Below are positions 56,286 to 64,000 of a stretch of DNA of 64,000 nt, in pieces. Source of the DNA: Mucilaginibacter gracilis (lineage in GTDB: Bacteria > Bacteroidota > Bacteroidia > Sphingobacteriales > Sphingobacteriaceae). The notes beneath the pieces are model-generated. The model searched no databases, had not been told where the DNA came from, and saw only the letters and a list, made by a program, of their open reading frames with translations. The position numbers and the translations under genes are program-made. Numbering within the stretch: position 1 is the stretch's first letter; the number at the start of each line of letters is the position of its first letter. The DNA lies in the NCBI RefSeq assembly GCF_003633615.1, contig NZ_RBKU01000001.1, forward strand, positions 6,076,001 to 6,140,000. Reading direction: 5' to 3'.

Positions 56286-57352
56286 ACGTTGGTTTTGGTT
56301 AAGTGTTTTTGGATAGCCATATATGATATTATTGTAAGACTTAGCATTTGCAACGGATGCAGCACCACATTATAAAACACATTTTGCCCCGCCAATAACG
56401 ACATCATAATGCGTGTTAAAACAATTAAACCCAAAGTGAATAGTATTAGCGGCAAATTTGTTGTGATAATGATAAGCATTGGCCCACCTATAAGCAAAGT
56501 TAAAAATATTAGGAAGGCCGTAATGTTGTAATTAAAAGCAGCCAAAAAGTTTTTGCTAAAGCCATTAAGGCATTCGGTATAGCTGGTGTACATGCGGCAG
56601 TTGAGCATGCCGTTGGCCAGCAACGTTTCCCCATTAAGGTTACGAGCCTTTACCTGCCGCATAATTTCAACATCCTCAACAACGGCTGCTTTTACTGCCT
56701 GATGCCAGGTATGTTGATGGTAATCGTCGGCCTTAAAAAACATAAACTGACCGCTGGCTGCCGCTACAGATGCATTTTTGACTAATAAAACCAACCTTAC
56801 CGGTAATAAATTTAACAACATAAAATGCATCATGGGCACCACAAGCTTTTCGCCGGTGGTTAACATTACCTGGTTGGTAAACAAACTCAATAAACTTAAT
56901 TTGTTTAACTTCATCCGGTGGATGGCGCTGTTAATAAGGCCATCGTTAACCTGTTCGTCGGCATCAATAAACATAAAGTATTGCCCCTTGGCGTGCCGGG
57001 CAAGTTGGTGACAGGCGTAATTTTTACCCAGCCATTGCGCAGGCAGTGGCCCGCCTTCAATTACCTTGAAACGTTTATCGGTGAGGGCAATATCGGTACA
57101 TATTTTCAAGGTGTTATCGGTTGATGAATCATCAAGAATAAACACTTCATAATCCTGATAGTCTTGCTGCTGAATGGAGCGGAGTAAGTGGGCTATATTA
57201 GCTTCTTCGTTTCGTGCCGGGATAAGGATAGATACCAGGCCGGTGTAATGTTTGTTTACACGGCGCAGTTTAGGATCGGACACGAAGTTGAACACCGTTA
57301 CCGCAAACCGCAGTATTAAAAACAAAAGCACAAAATAAACCGCAAATATCAT
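56264..57352 (-). CDS. Family 2 glycosyltransferase, probably acting on carotenoid
   Basis: A 362-aa membrane-associated GT2 enzyme: N-terminal anchor helix (about 3-20), VSILIPARNEEANIAHLLRS nucleotide-binding start, the DSSTDNT loop, the metal-binding FIDADEQV, then a later W-rich acceptor site and three C-terminal helices (about 280-345). Its place in the operon right before cruF (overlap 22 or fewer bases) suggests it adds a sugar to the hydroxyl made by CruF, in the way CruG or CrtQ do in other bacteria. Sequence alone does not give the sugar. Alternatives are other lipid glycosylations. Confidence 0.85.
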   Translation of the reverse strand: MIFAVYFVLLFLILRFAVTVFNFVSDPKLRRVNKHYTGLVSILIPARNEEANIAHLLRSIQQQDYQDYEVFILDDSSTDNTLKICTDIALTDKRFKVIEGGPLPAQWLGKNYACHQLARHAKGQYFMFIDADEQVNDGLINSAIHRMKLNKLSLLSLFTNQVMLTTGEKLVVPMMHFMLLNLLPVRLVLLVKNASVAAASGQFMFFKADDYHQHTWHQAVKAAVVEDVEIMRQVKARNLNGETLLANGMLNCRMYTSYTECLNGFSKNFLAAFNYNITAFLIFLTLLIGGPMLIIITTNLPLILFTLGLIVLTRIMMSLLAGQNVFYNVVLHPLQMLSLTIISYMAIQKHLTKTNVWKGRRV

Positions 57353-57353
57353 T

Positions 57354-57974
57354 TTATACTTTTAGGTTGGTTTGTTGTTGCTTTGCGGCCTGGTAATGCT
57401 GTTTAAATTGGGCCGGCAACTGCGCCGCAACAATGGCATTAACGTTTAAAACCTTTAAATAAATATGGGCTGTGGGCTTTTTGTATTGAAAGTTTTCGGT
57501 AAAAGTGGCGGATAAAACGTATTGAAAGTTAGCATTTGCCTTTTCGGCGATGTAAACTGCTCCTTTTTGAAAATCAACATCATCAACAAAGTTTGAATAT
57601 AATTTACCTTGCGGAAAAATGACAACAATATTGTCCGGATGCTCAAGTAAACCGGCGGCATAAGCCAAGGACTGCAATACCTGCCTCGAAGTTTTGGCTA
57701 CCGAAAATGCCCCCAGGTACTTTAAAAAGTTTATTTTTTGCATACTTTCTTCGAGCACCATAATATGAAATTTTTTTTTAAAAACGGCTTTATTGATATG
57801 GTACATTAAAAAACCATCCCACCAGCTAAAATGGTTGGCTATCAGTAAAATTGACTTACCTGCATCAAAACCTGGCTTATTAAACTCCACTTTATGGAAA
57901 CACCGCCTGATGATCCACTCAATGTAGAAATCAAAAAAACCGGTTATAAAAAAATTTGGCTTTGGTTTTAACAT
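57354..57974 (-). CDS. PlsC-like acyltransferase B, carotenoid glycoside acylation candidate
   Basis: A 206-aa membrane-surface acyltransferase with the H-x4-D catalytic motif NHFSWWD (H48, D53) and the FPQGK phosphate-binding motif, standing in for PEGTR of typical glycerophosphate acyltransferases. It aligns residue for residue with the adjacent acyltransferase A: same position of H48/D53, a VAKTSRQVLQSLAYAA block instead of IERGTREMLKSLWYAA. It starts 18 bases after acyltransferase A and is followed one base later by the glycosyltransferase. Likely role: esterification of the carotenoid sugar with a fatty acid; an ordinary phospholipid role cannot be excluded. Confidence 0.8.
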   Translation of the reverse strand: MLKPKPNFFITGFFDFYIEWIIRRCFHKVEFNKPGFDAGKSILLIANHFSWWDGFLMYHINKAVFKKKFHIMVLEESMQKINFLKYLGAFSVAKTSRQVLQSLAYAAGLLEHPDNIVVIFPQGKLYSNFVDDVDFQKGAVYIAEKANANFQYVLSATFTENFQYKKPTAHIYLKVLNVNAIVAAQLPAQFKQHYQAAKQQQTNLKV

Positions 57975-57992
57975 GCACCCGCAAGATAATTA

Positions 57993-58616
57993 TTAATGAG
58001 CCACATTAACCTGGTTTTTTAGTGCTTGCTGATGAAAATTATTGATATTGTTAATCAGCTCGTTAAACGGCACCTCTCCGGCTACGCCACAATCAAACAA
58101 ATGGATGTAAGCCGAAGGTTTTAGGCTTTCAAAATAATCAATCAACGTGGCGCAGTAAACAATTTGGCAGGGGCCCTTAATATGTTTTACCAGGCGCTCT
58201 ATACCTTTTTCAATGCTGATGGTTGCCGTATGGTTTGATATAAGTTCACCTTGCGGGAAAACTACTACCAGGTTTTCGGGGTCGTTCAGTAAATCGGCGG
58301 CGTACCATAACGATTTTAGCATTTCGCGCGTACCGCGCTCTATCGAAAACCCGCCGAATAAGTTAAACAGCATCCGCTTTTCCAAATGGTCGTGCTGCAT
58401 CATAATAAATAGCTTGCGTTTAAACGTCCAATAGGCCAGGTAATTACCAAAAAAACCGTCCCACCAGCTAAAATGATTGGCCAGCAATAAAATAGAATGC
58501 CCCGGTTTAACATTAAAAGGCATAACCTCAATAGTTTTAAATGCTTTGCGCATACGGTAACGCATGTACAAGGCAAATATATTGCTCAGGGTTTTATTAC
58601 GGCGCGCGGGTATCAT
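57993..58616 (-). CDS. PlsC-like acyltransferase A, paralogue of B
   Basis: A 207-aa acyltransferase with NHFSWWD (H48, D53), the IERGTREMLKSLWYAADLL block and the FPQGE motif. An in-frame ATG 16 codons earlier exists but the ATG at 58616 makes a four-base ATGA overlap with the upstream hydrolase gene, so I choose it. It is the first of the two acyltransferases in tandem. Two copies could act one after the other (two acyl groups) or with different acyl donors. The CrtO-type acyltransferase of staphyloxanthin is an analogy, not a homologue. Confidence 0.8.
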   Translation of the reverse strand: MIPARRNKTLSNIFALYMRYRMRKAFKTIEVMPFNVKPGHSILLLANHFSWWDGFFGNYLAYWTFKRKLFIMMQHDHLEKRMLFNLFGGFSIERGTREMLKSLWYAADLLNDPENLVVVFPQGELISNHTATISIEKGIERLVKHIKGPCQIVYCATLIDYFESLKPSAYIHLFDCGVAGEVPFNELINNINNFHQQALKNQVNVAH

Positions 58617-59440
58617 GCTGGCAAATTTACTAAATACAAATCCAATGCGGCAGTAACCAGCCAATGGCCCATCGGCACTTCGTGTACTTCGGGGTTATTT
58701 AGTAATTCAATAACCGGCATTACCGCCTTTTTGGGGAAAAGCATATCATCACTACCAAAAATTAAACGGCATTTGATATTGTACTTTTTTACTTGCGCTG
58801 CAATCTTTGCCATATCTGGCTGTAAAAACCTGATGAGGTTTAGGGTGTAAAATACGTCTTCGCGCTTTTTGGGTGTGTCTATTTCGTTATAAGCTATGGT
58901 GTATAGGCTATCGTCAATCATAGCCATTCGTTTTAAAACCTTTAATAGCCAGGGTGCCATCCATTGGCTTTTGCTAATGGTTTTAAATAATAAGCGGCCA
59001 ACAGTATGGTGTTGCAAAAATGTAAAACCCTTATAACCGGCAAGGCCATCGGGCGCCATTAGTATTACCTCGTCAATCATGTCGGCATCATCTTCAATTA
59101 AGGTTAGCGCAAAATTGGCACCTATAGAATAGGCCATTAGCGATATACGCTGCCTGCCATAAACCTTAAACCACTCGTGGAGGTATAATTTAACCATAGC
59201 CTTGGGCATTCCTGCTAATATTTGCTTCTCGTTCCAGCCCTTAAGCACACTTTGGCCATGAAAAAAATGGTCGAAGCCGTAAACATGGTAGTCGGTTAAT
59301 ATAGATTGTTGTAAAACATTAAATTGTTTACCCGTCATGCCGTAACCGTGAAATGCCAGCATTGGTTTTGTGCCGCTGCCGTATTCGTGGTAATGTACCG
59401 TTCCCAGTCCGGGTAATTGCAAAAAGCCCATAGTTGGCAA
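58613..59440 (-). CDS. Alpha/beta hydrolase in the carotenoid operon
   Basis: A 275-aa alpha/beta-fold hydrolase. LAFHGYGMTGKQF carries the oxyanion region, the nucleophile serine is S105 in LMAYSIGANF, the acid is in the FGSDDMLFP loop, and the catalytic histidine is H259 in MGHWLV. So the triad is intact. No signal peptide. It precedes the two acyltransferases (four-base overlap with the first) and comes 171 bases after the CrtD-like gene. It may be a thioesterase or esterase that provides or edits acyl groups for the pigment; this is inference from the context. Confidence 0.8.
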   Translation of the reverse strand: MPTMGFLQLPGLGTVHYHEYGSGTKPMLAFHGYGMTGKQFNVLQQSILTDYHVYGFDHFFHGQSVLKGWNEKQILAGMPKAMVKLYLHEWFKVYGRQRISLMAYSIGANFALTLIEDDADMIDEVILMAPDGLAGYKGFTFLQHHTVGRLLFKTISKSQWMAPWLLKVLKRMAMIDDSLYTIAYNEIDTPKKREDVFYTLNLIRFLQPDMAKIAAQVKKYNIKCRLIFGSDDMLFPKKAVMPVIELLNNPEVHEVPMGHWLVTAALDLYLVNLPA

Positions 59441-59611
59441 TTTATAAGTGGTGTTAAGTTAATAGTAGTAAGTATTGAGTCAAAAGTTAGATTATTCTTT
59501 TTTTTAACTTAGAACTTATGGCTAAAGACTATCCGTCATTGAGTTAATGGTGTATTAAAACAAATACCCTTAAATTGTTTTAAACGAAATGCGCTAATGG
59601 CAACAAGTAAA

Positions 59612-61081
59612 CTAAGCAACCCAATTGCCAACAATTTTGGCCGATAGTAGTGCCAGCGGTATACCGCCACCCGGATGCACGCTGCCGCCGCAAAAGTAAA
59701 GCCCGCCAACCTTTGACGATTTATTGGAATGCCGTAAAAACGCCGCGAACTGATTGTTAGAACTGGTGCCGTAAATAGAGCCTTTGTATGACGAAGTTTT
59801 GAGCTGGATACTACGCGGATCGAGCACCGATTCATATTCAATTAGTGCGCCAATATCTTCGCCTAAATTTTGCGCAAGTTTATCTAAAATATTTTTGCGT
59901 GCCTGGGCAATAAGCAAGTCCCAATCCTGATTGTTGTTTGCTGGTACGTTAATCATCACAAACCAATTTTCGCAACCCGTTGGCGCATCGTCGGCTTTAA
60001 GCTTCGAGCTGATATTGATATAAACCGTAGGGTCGCGGTAAATACTTTGCTGCTGCCAAATACAATCAAATTCGGCTTTATAATCGTCGGCAAAAAACAC
60101 GTTATGCAAATCAAGCTGCGGGAAGGTTTTTTTAATCCCCCAATAAAATATAAGTGCCGAACTGCTCCGCTCCTGCTTTAAAACTTTTTGCGGCCAAAGC
60201 TGAGGGTACGGTTTAAGCAATTTGTTGTAAGTAAACCAAACATCCATGTTTGATACCACAACATCGGCTTTTATCAATTCACCTTTTACCTTTACAACCT
60301 TGGCCTTTAGCCCATCCGTCAAAACTATCTCATCAACCGCCGAATTAAAATTAAACTTAACCCCTACAGATTGGGCAAGATTAACCAAACTGGTTGTAAT
60401 GCTGTACATACCACCATCGGGAAAATAAGCACCAAAATGTTGTTCGAGGTGCGGAATAACATTTAATGTTGCCGGAGCCTGGTATGGGTTTGAGCCGTTA
60501 TAGGTTGCATAGCGATCGAAAAACTGTATCAGCCGTTCGTCGGTAAAAAAACTTTGGTTGGCATGGTGCATGGTACGGAAGGCATCGATACCTGCAAAAC
60601 GCAAAACAGAGCGTAGCGTATCCCACCTAAAAAACGTATTTAAACGATGAAGCGAGCGTTGCAAAAAAACGTGATTGGTAATATTGTAAATATTGCGGCT
60701 GTTTTTAAAGTAGCGTTTTATCCTTTCCGGGCTTTCGCTGGTAACAGCCGCAACTTCGCTAACAAATTTATCCTCGTCGGCATAGGCAGTTAGGCGGGTT
60801 CCGTCGGTGTAAAAGTATTTACAAACTACGTTTAGCTTTTGGTATTTAAACGGGCTGGGCTTGCCTGCCAGTGTAAATAGCTCATCAACGTATTGGGGCA
60901 TGGTAAACAGGCTTGGCCCGGCATCAAACCGGTAACCGTTGCCGTAAATTTCGGAAAGCTTACCACCAGGATAGGCGTTGGCCTCAAATACAACCACATC
61001 ATAGCCCTTAACTGCCAGGCGTATAGCTGTTGCTATCCCGGCAATGCCTGCACCAATAATAGTTGCCTTGCGTTTTGGCAC
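59612..61081 (-). CDS. crtD: Carotenoid desaturase of the CrtI/CrtD family, probably CrtD
   Basis: A 489-aa FAD-dependent desaturase: dinucleotide motif IIGAGIAGIATAIRLA (8-23), FEANAYPGGKLSEI, YRFDAGPSLFTMPQYVDELF and the C-terminal YFCGGSVHPGGGIPLAL, all of the phytoene desaturase family. Because it sits with CruF and CrtW, the likely step is 3',4'-desaturation of a 1'-hydroxylated carotenoid (CrtD) rather than phytoene desaturation (CrtI); crtB, crtI and crtY are not in the window. trhO ends one base before its start. A firm CrtI/CrtD split needs a tree. Confidence 0.85.
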   Translation of the reverse strand: MPKRKATIIGAGIAGIATAIRLAVKGYDVVVFEANAYPGGKLSEIYGNGYRFDAGPSLFTMPQYVDELFTLAGKPSPFKYQKLNVVCKYFYTDGTRLTAYADEDKFVSEVAAVTSESPERIKRYFKNSRNIYNITNHVFLQRSLHRLNTFFRWDTLRSVLRFAGIDAFRTMHHANQSFFTDERLIQFFDRYATYNGSNPYQAPATLNVIPHLEQHFGAYFPDGGMYSITTSLVNLAQSVGVKFNFNSAVDEIVLTDGLKAKVVKVKGELIKADVVVSNMDVWFTYNKLLKPYPQLWPQKVLKQERSSSALIFYWGIKKTFPQLDLHNVFFADDYKAEFDCIWQQQSIYRDPTVYINISSKLKADDAPTGCENWFVMINVPANNNQDWDLLIAQARKNILDKLAQNLGEDIGALIEYESVLDPRSIQLKTSSYKGSIYGTSSNNQFAAFLRHSNKSSKVGGLYFCGGSVHPGGGIPLALLSAKIVGNWVA

Positions 61082-61082
61082 C

Positions 61083-62066
61083 TTATTCTGCGTTTGCCGT
61101 TGCGGAAGTTGAAATTATTGCCTTACGGGATAATTTAAGCGGACTAACCTGCTGGGGCACTTTTACATAATAACCGGTACCATCGTAAATGCGTTTACGC
61201 GGGTGTTGTTTGCAGGCATCTGAGCAGCAACCCTCTAACGCTTCGCCGCAGGCATCGCATTGAGTAAAATGCTCATTACACTCGGGGTTGGCACAGTTTA
61301 TCATTTTGGCAGTAGTGGTGCCGCAATTGTAACAGGTAGAAATTATTACGGGGTTAACCGCATTAACATCAACAGTTAGGCGGTTATCAAACACGTAACA
61401 TTTGCCCTCAAAATCTTCGCCGCCGGCTTCTTTGCCGTATTTTATAATGCCGCCGTGCAATTGGTAAACATCGGTAAAACCTTCGTGCAGTAGCAGGGCC
61501 GATGCTTTTTCGCACTTAATGCCTCCCGTGCAATAAGTTATTATTTTTTTATCCTTGTATTGGGCAAGCTCATTTATTTTGGATGGGAAATCGCGAAAAT
61601 TCTCAATATCCAGAGTAACGGCATTTTTAAACCTGCCAACCGAATGCTCGTAGTTTGAGCGTACATCAAGCACCACAACATCATCCCTGTCTTTCATGGC
61701 CAAAAAATCTTTGGCTTCCAGGTGAATACCTGTTTTTTGTTCGGGATTGATGATATTAGGATCGCGCAGGCCGGAGTGAACAATTTCGGATTTGTAGCGC
61801 ACATGCATTTTTACAAATGAAGGCTCTGCAACATCGTCAACTTTAAAATCAATACCCGCAAAACGCGGGTCGGCGTGTAGCGTATCCATGTAAACGTGGC
61901 ATGCTTCGGCTTCGCCGGATACTGTGCCGTTTAAACCTTCGTTGGCTACAATAATGCGCCCAACCAAATTTAATGATTTACAAAATTTTAGATGATCGGC
62001 AGCAAATTGCTCCCCGTCGGCTATTGTTGAATAACAATAATAGAGTAGTGTTTTATACTTTTTCAT
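61083..62066 (-). CDS. trhO: tRNA uridine(34) hydroxylase, rhodanese family
   Basis: A 327-aa TrhO (YceA) protein that hydroxylates U34 of tRNAs using molecular oxygen to give ho5U. The N-terminal acylphosphatase-like domain is followed by a rhodanese domain with catalytic cysteine in TYCTGGIKCEKAS. The C-terminal ~70 residues form a cysteine-rich region (CYNCG, CANPEC, CDACG, CCSDAC) typical of the longer form and likely binding zinc. It is the first gene of the carotenoid run and ends one base before crtD, so the two are read together. A TACCTTTG box (minus strand, 62107-62114) lies 41 bases upstream. Confidence 0.93.
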   Translation of the reverse strand: MKKYKTLLYYCYSTIADGEQFAADHLKFCKSLNLVGRIIVANEGLNGTVSGEAEACHVYMDTLHADPRFAGIDFKVDDVAEPSFVKMHVRYKSEIVHSGLRDPNIINPEQKTGIHLEAKDFLAMKDRDDVVVLDVRSNYEHSVGRFKNAVTLDIENFRDFPSKINELAQYKDKKIITYCTGGIKCEKASALLLHEGFTDVYQLHGGIIKYGKEAGGEDFEGKCYVFDNRLTVDVNAVNPVIISTCYNCGTTTAKMINCANPECNEHFTQCDACGEALEGCCSDACKQHPRKRIYDGTGYYVKVPQQVSPLKLSRKAIISTSATANAE

Positions 62067-62130
62067 GATGGCATTGATACTGCTGCAAACAGCGTTTAAT
62101 GAGCAACAAAGGTAAGTATTTTAGGTGAAA

Positions 62131-62169
62131 GGTTATAATGAAGTGAAAGGTTGAAAGGTAAAAGGTAAC
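62131..62169. repeat. GAAAGGT quasi-tandem repeat
   Basis: Four copies of (G)AAAGGT, with variable spacers, lie upstream of trhO: GAAAGGTTATAATGAAG, GAAAGGTTG, AAAGGTAA and AAAGGTAAC. It is short and non-coding. It lies between two divergent genes. Confidence 0.45.
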
Positions 62170-62316
62170 AATAGCATTTCCATGCAAAATCGCACAGTCA
62201 CCGTTCGGTTACGATACACTTGTGGATTTTTGATTGTGTTCAACATTCACATTATTAATCACTTGCATAATTGGCATTATAATTTATATACTTTTAAACG
62301 TTATTACCTTTTCAAA

Positions 62317-64000
62317 ATGAAATTTAAAAACAACCTGCTCATAATTTCCCTGCTTGCCATATCAATCAATTCTTTTTCGCAGCAGCTTACATCAGACAGC
62401 GCTTATAACCAGGCGCAAATAGCCCGTAACGATGCCCGTAAACTTTGGAAAAAGCCAGGCGCTACTAAGGAAGAAGTTACGCAGGCGGCTGAAATATTGA
62501 ATAGCGCTATTGATTATTTGAATAGTGCGCCAGTTAGAGAGCTTTCGCAGGGCAACCTCTTTTTGAACGCCCGCAAGCAAGATGTTTATGCAGATATGGC
62601 AAGGGCTTACGCCATTGCCGGGATGAATGAGCAAGCACTAACTGCGCTCGAAAAAAGATGCGGAGAGGGTGCGTTTTACGGTATAGATGAATTAGAAAAG
62701 GATACTATTTACAAGAGTTTAAGGACGAATGCTCGTTTTGTAAAAGTATTGGCTGTATTAAAGAACAGAATGCTGTTGTGGAAAGACAATTCACTGAAAA
62801 CAGCATACAACGCGAATTTGTCATACGAGGAAAAAGTAGCAGGGTTGTCGCTGCTATGGTCTAACGCAAAATATAATTTTGCAAACTTTGACCATGCAGC
62901 AATCGATTGGGATAAAACCTATCTTGATTATTTATCGCTCATAAAATCAACAAAAAGCACCTCCGAGTATTATAGGGTTTTACAAACGTTTTATGCGAGG
63001 CTAAAAGATGGACATACTAATGTTTACCCTCCTAATGAGCTGGATAAGGATTTTTATTCAAGGCCACCTATTCGTACAGAGTTAATTGAAGGTCGTGTTT
63101 TTATTACCAAAGTATTTAGCGATAGTTTAAAAAACGCTGGTATAGTACCAGGATTGGAGATATTGAACATAAACAACATACCGGTGCTATCATATGCTAA
63201 AGAAGAAGTGGAGCCATATCAAAGTAGTTCGACCCCGCAGGATCTCGTCATACGCGAATTTTCATATGGCTTATTATTAGGTCCGGAAAAAACTCCGGTT
63301 ACGTTAGTACTTAAAAACGCAAAAGGGCTTGTATTTACTAAAGCACTGGGCAGGGGTAAGTACCGCGATGCTGTATCGGCGCAAGGCATTGAATACAAAG
63401 AATTTGGCAACATTGGCTATTTAACGGTTAACAATTTTGAAGATGAAAAAATAATGACGCGCTTTGATTCGCTTTACACGCGAATAATAAAAACAAAGGG
63501 GCTTATCATCGATATAAGGAATAACGGCGGCGGCGACAGCTATATTGGTTACCATATTATAGCTTCTTTAGTAAATAAACCATTTAAATCGTCTGCAGCG
63601 CGCATCCCCAGGTATATTTCATTACCGGGTGTAAGCAGCCAATGGAGTTTTAGCAGCGCAGGTGATATTGACCCTAACGGCAAACAGTACTACGATAAGC
63701 CAGTAGTGGTACTGATTGGCGCGCGAACTTTTTCTGCGGCGGAGGATTTTACCGTAGCGTTTGATTATATTAAACGCGGTAAACTGATAGGCCAAGCTAC
63801 GGGTGGCAGTACCGGGCAGCCAATCAGTTTTAATTTACCAGGCGGCGGCTCTGCAAGGGTTTGTGGTAAACATGACACTTATCCAGACGGTAAAGAGTTT
63901 GTGGGTATAGGGATACAACCTGATATTATCGTTGATAAAACAATAAAAGATATAATGGCAGGTAAAGACGCCGAACTTCAAAAAGCGTTAGAAGTGCTTA
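62317..64000 (+). CDS. S41 family (C-terminal processing type) peptidase, cut by the window end
   Basis: The gene starts at the ATG at 62317 and is open to base 64000 (561 codons present). A signal peptide (cleavage near NSFS-Q) is followed by a helical ~140-residue TPR-like region. Next come a PDZ-like segment (about 265-320) and the S41 protease domain with IIDIRNNGGGDSYIGYHI and the catalytic serine in GARTFSAAEDF (about residue 474). A KLIGQATGGSTGQP loop follows. This is a periplasmic tail-specific protease of the Bacteroidota type. Its stop lies beyond the window. Confidence 0.9.
   Translation, partial: MKFKNNLLIISLLAISINSFSQQLTSDSAYNQAQIARNDARKLWKKPGATKEEVTQAAEILNSAIDYLNSAPVRELSQGNLFLNARKQDVYADMARAYAIAGMNEQALTALEKRCGEGAFYGIDELEKDTIYKSLRTNARFVKVLAVLKNRMLLWKDNSLKTAYNANLSYEEKVAGLSLLWSNAKYNFANFDHAAIDWDKTYLDYLSLIKSTKSTSEYYRVLQTFYARLKDGHTNVYPPNELDKDFYSRPPIRTELIEGRVFITKVFSDSLKNAGIVPGLEILNINNIPVLSYAKEEVEPYQSSSTPQDLVIREFSYGLLLGPEKTPVTLVLKNAKGLVFTKALGRGKYRDAVSAQGIEYKEFGNIGYLTVNNFEDEKIMTRFDSLYTRIIKTKGLIIDIRNNGGGDSYIGYHIIASLVNKPFKSSAARIPRYISLPGVSSQWSFSSAGDIDPNGKQYYDKPVVVLIGARTFSAAEDFTVAFDYIKRGKLIGQATGGSTGQPISFNLPGGGSARVCGKHDTYPDGKEFVGIGIQPDIIVDKTIKDIMAGKDAELQKALEVL

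Overview
The window looks like a chromosomal segment of a Bacteroidota bacterium of the Sphingobacteriaceae type (Mucilaginibacter/Pedobacter-like). The reasons are the protein families (BshA for bacillithiol, a methylmalonyl-CoA mutase large subunit without a B12 domain, LemA/TPM proteins, DUF3943, GH130, CruF/CrtW carotenoid enzymes), the Bacteroidota promoter signature TTTG-N18-21-TAnnTTTG, and a 16S 3' end typical of the phylum. Most of it is core chromosome. I see no phage, transposase, integrase or CRISPR array. The taxonomic call is an inference from protein families.

Layout. 0-7 kb (minus): a cut-off secreted NTF2-like protein, cysS, a membrane endonuclease/exonuclease/phosphatase protein, two tandem rhomboid proteases and mutL. 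7-13.5 kb (plus): a lipoprotein amidohydrolase, a serine hydrolase carrying an orphan GH3 C-terminal domain, an unknown small protein, bshA with a P-loop protein that lacks the Walker A lysine, and a lipocalin-like lipoprotein. 13.6-27.5 kb, mixed strands: a membrane terpene cyclase, OsmC, an Old Yellow Enzyme, two NAPE-PLD-like metallohydrolases, DUF3943, a GAF-PAS protein ending after its histidine box, GH130, DUF58, thioredoxin, and a run of four very small membrane proteins. 27.7-34 kb: a complete rRNA operon on the minus strand (16S, tRNA-Ile, tRNA-Ala, 23S, 5S) with three tandem promoters, a terminator and long processing stems around 16S and 23S. 34-47.5 kb: CoA-binding/DinB/flavoprotein operon, LemA-TPM-TPM operon, Nudix, Uma2, dnaA, methylmalonyl-CoA mutase, an IscA-type protein, a nitrilase-family amidase and an ABC permease. 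47.5-53.5 kb: a nucleotide-sugar operon (rfbB, unknown gene, galE, UDP-xylose synthase), waaA and hemH. 54-62 kb: a compact minus-strand carotenoid operon. 62.3 kb to the end: an S41 peptidase cut by the window edge.

The most interesting unit is the carotenoid run at 54066-62066: trhO, CrtD-like desaturase, alpha/beta hydrolase, two paralogous acyltransferases, a GT2 glycosyltransferase, CruF hydratase, ispH and CrtW ketolase. These activities together would give a 4-keto, 3',4'-didehydro, 1'-hydroxylated carotenoid that is glycosylated and fatty-acylated. That is the pattern known from salinixanthin, the antenna carotenoid of xanthorhodopsin. Other points for a second look are the membrane terpene cyclase at 13599-14255, a MutL whose three endonuclease motifs are all altered, the processing stalks and oligonucleotide-word repeats of the rRNA operon, and a ferrochelatase with a six-cysteine insert. 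Function calls rest on reading motifs by eye; no database search was possible.
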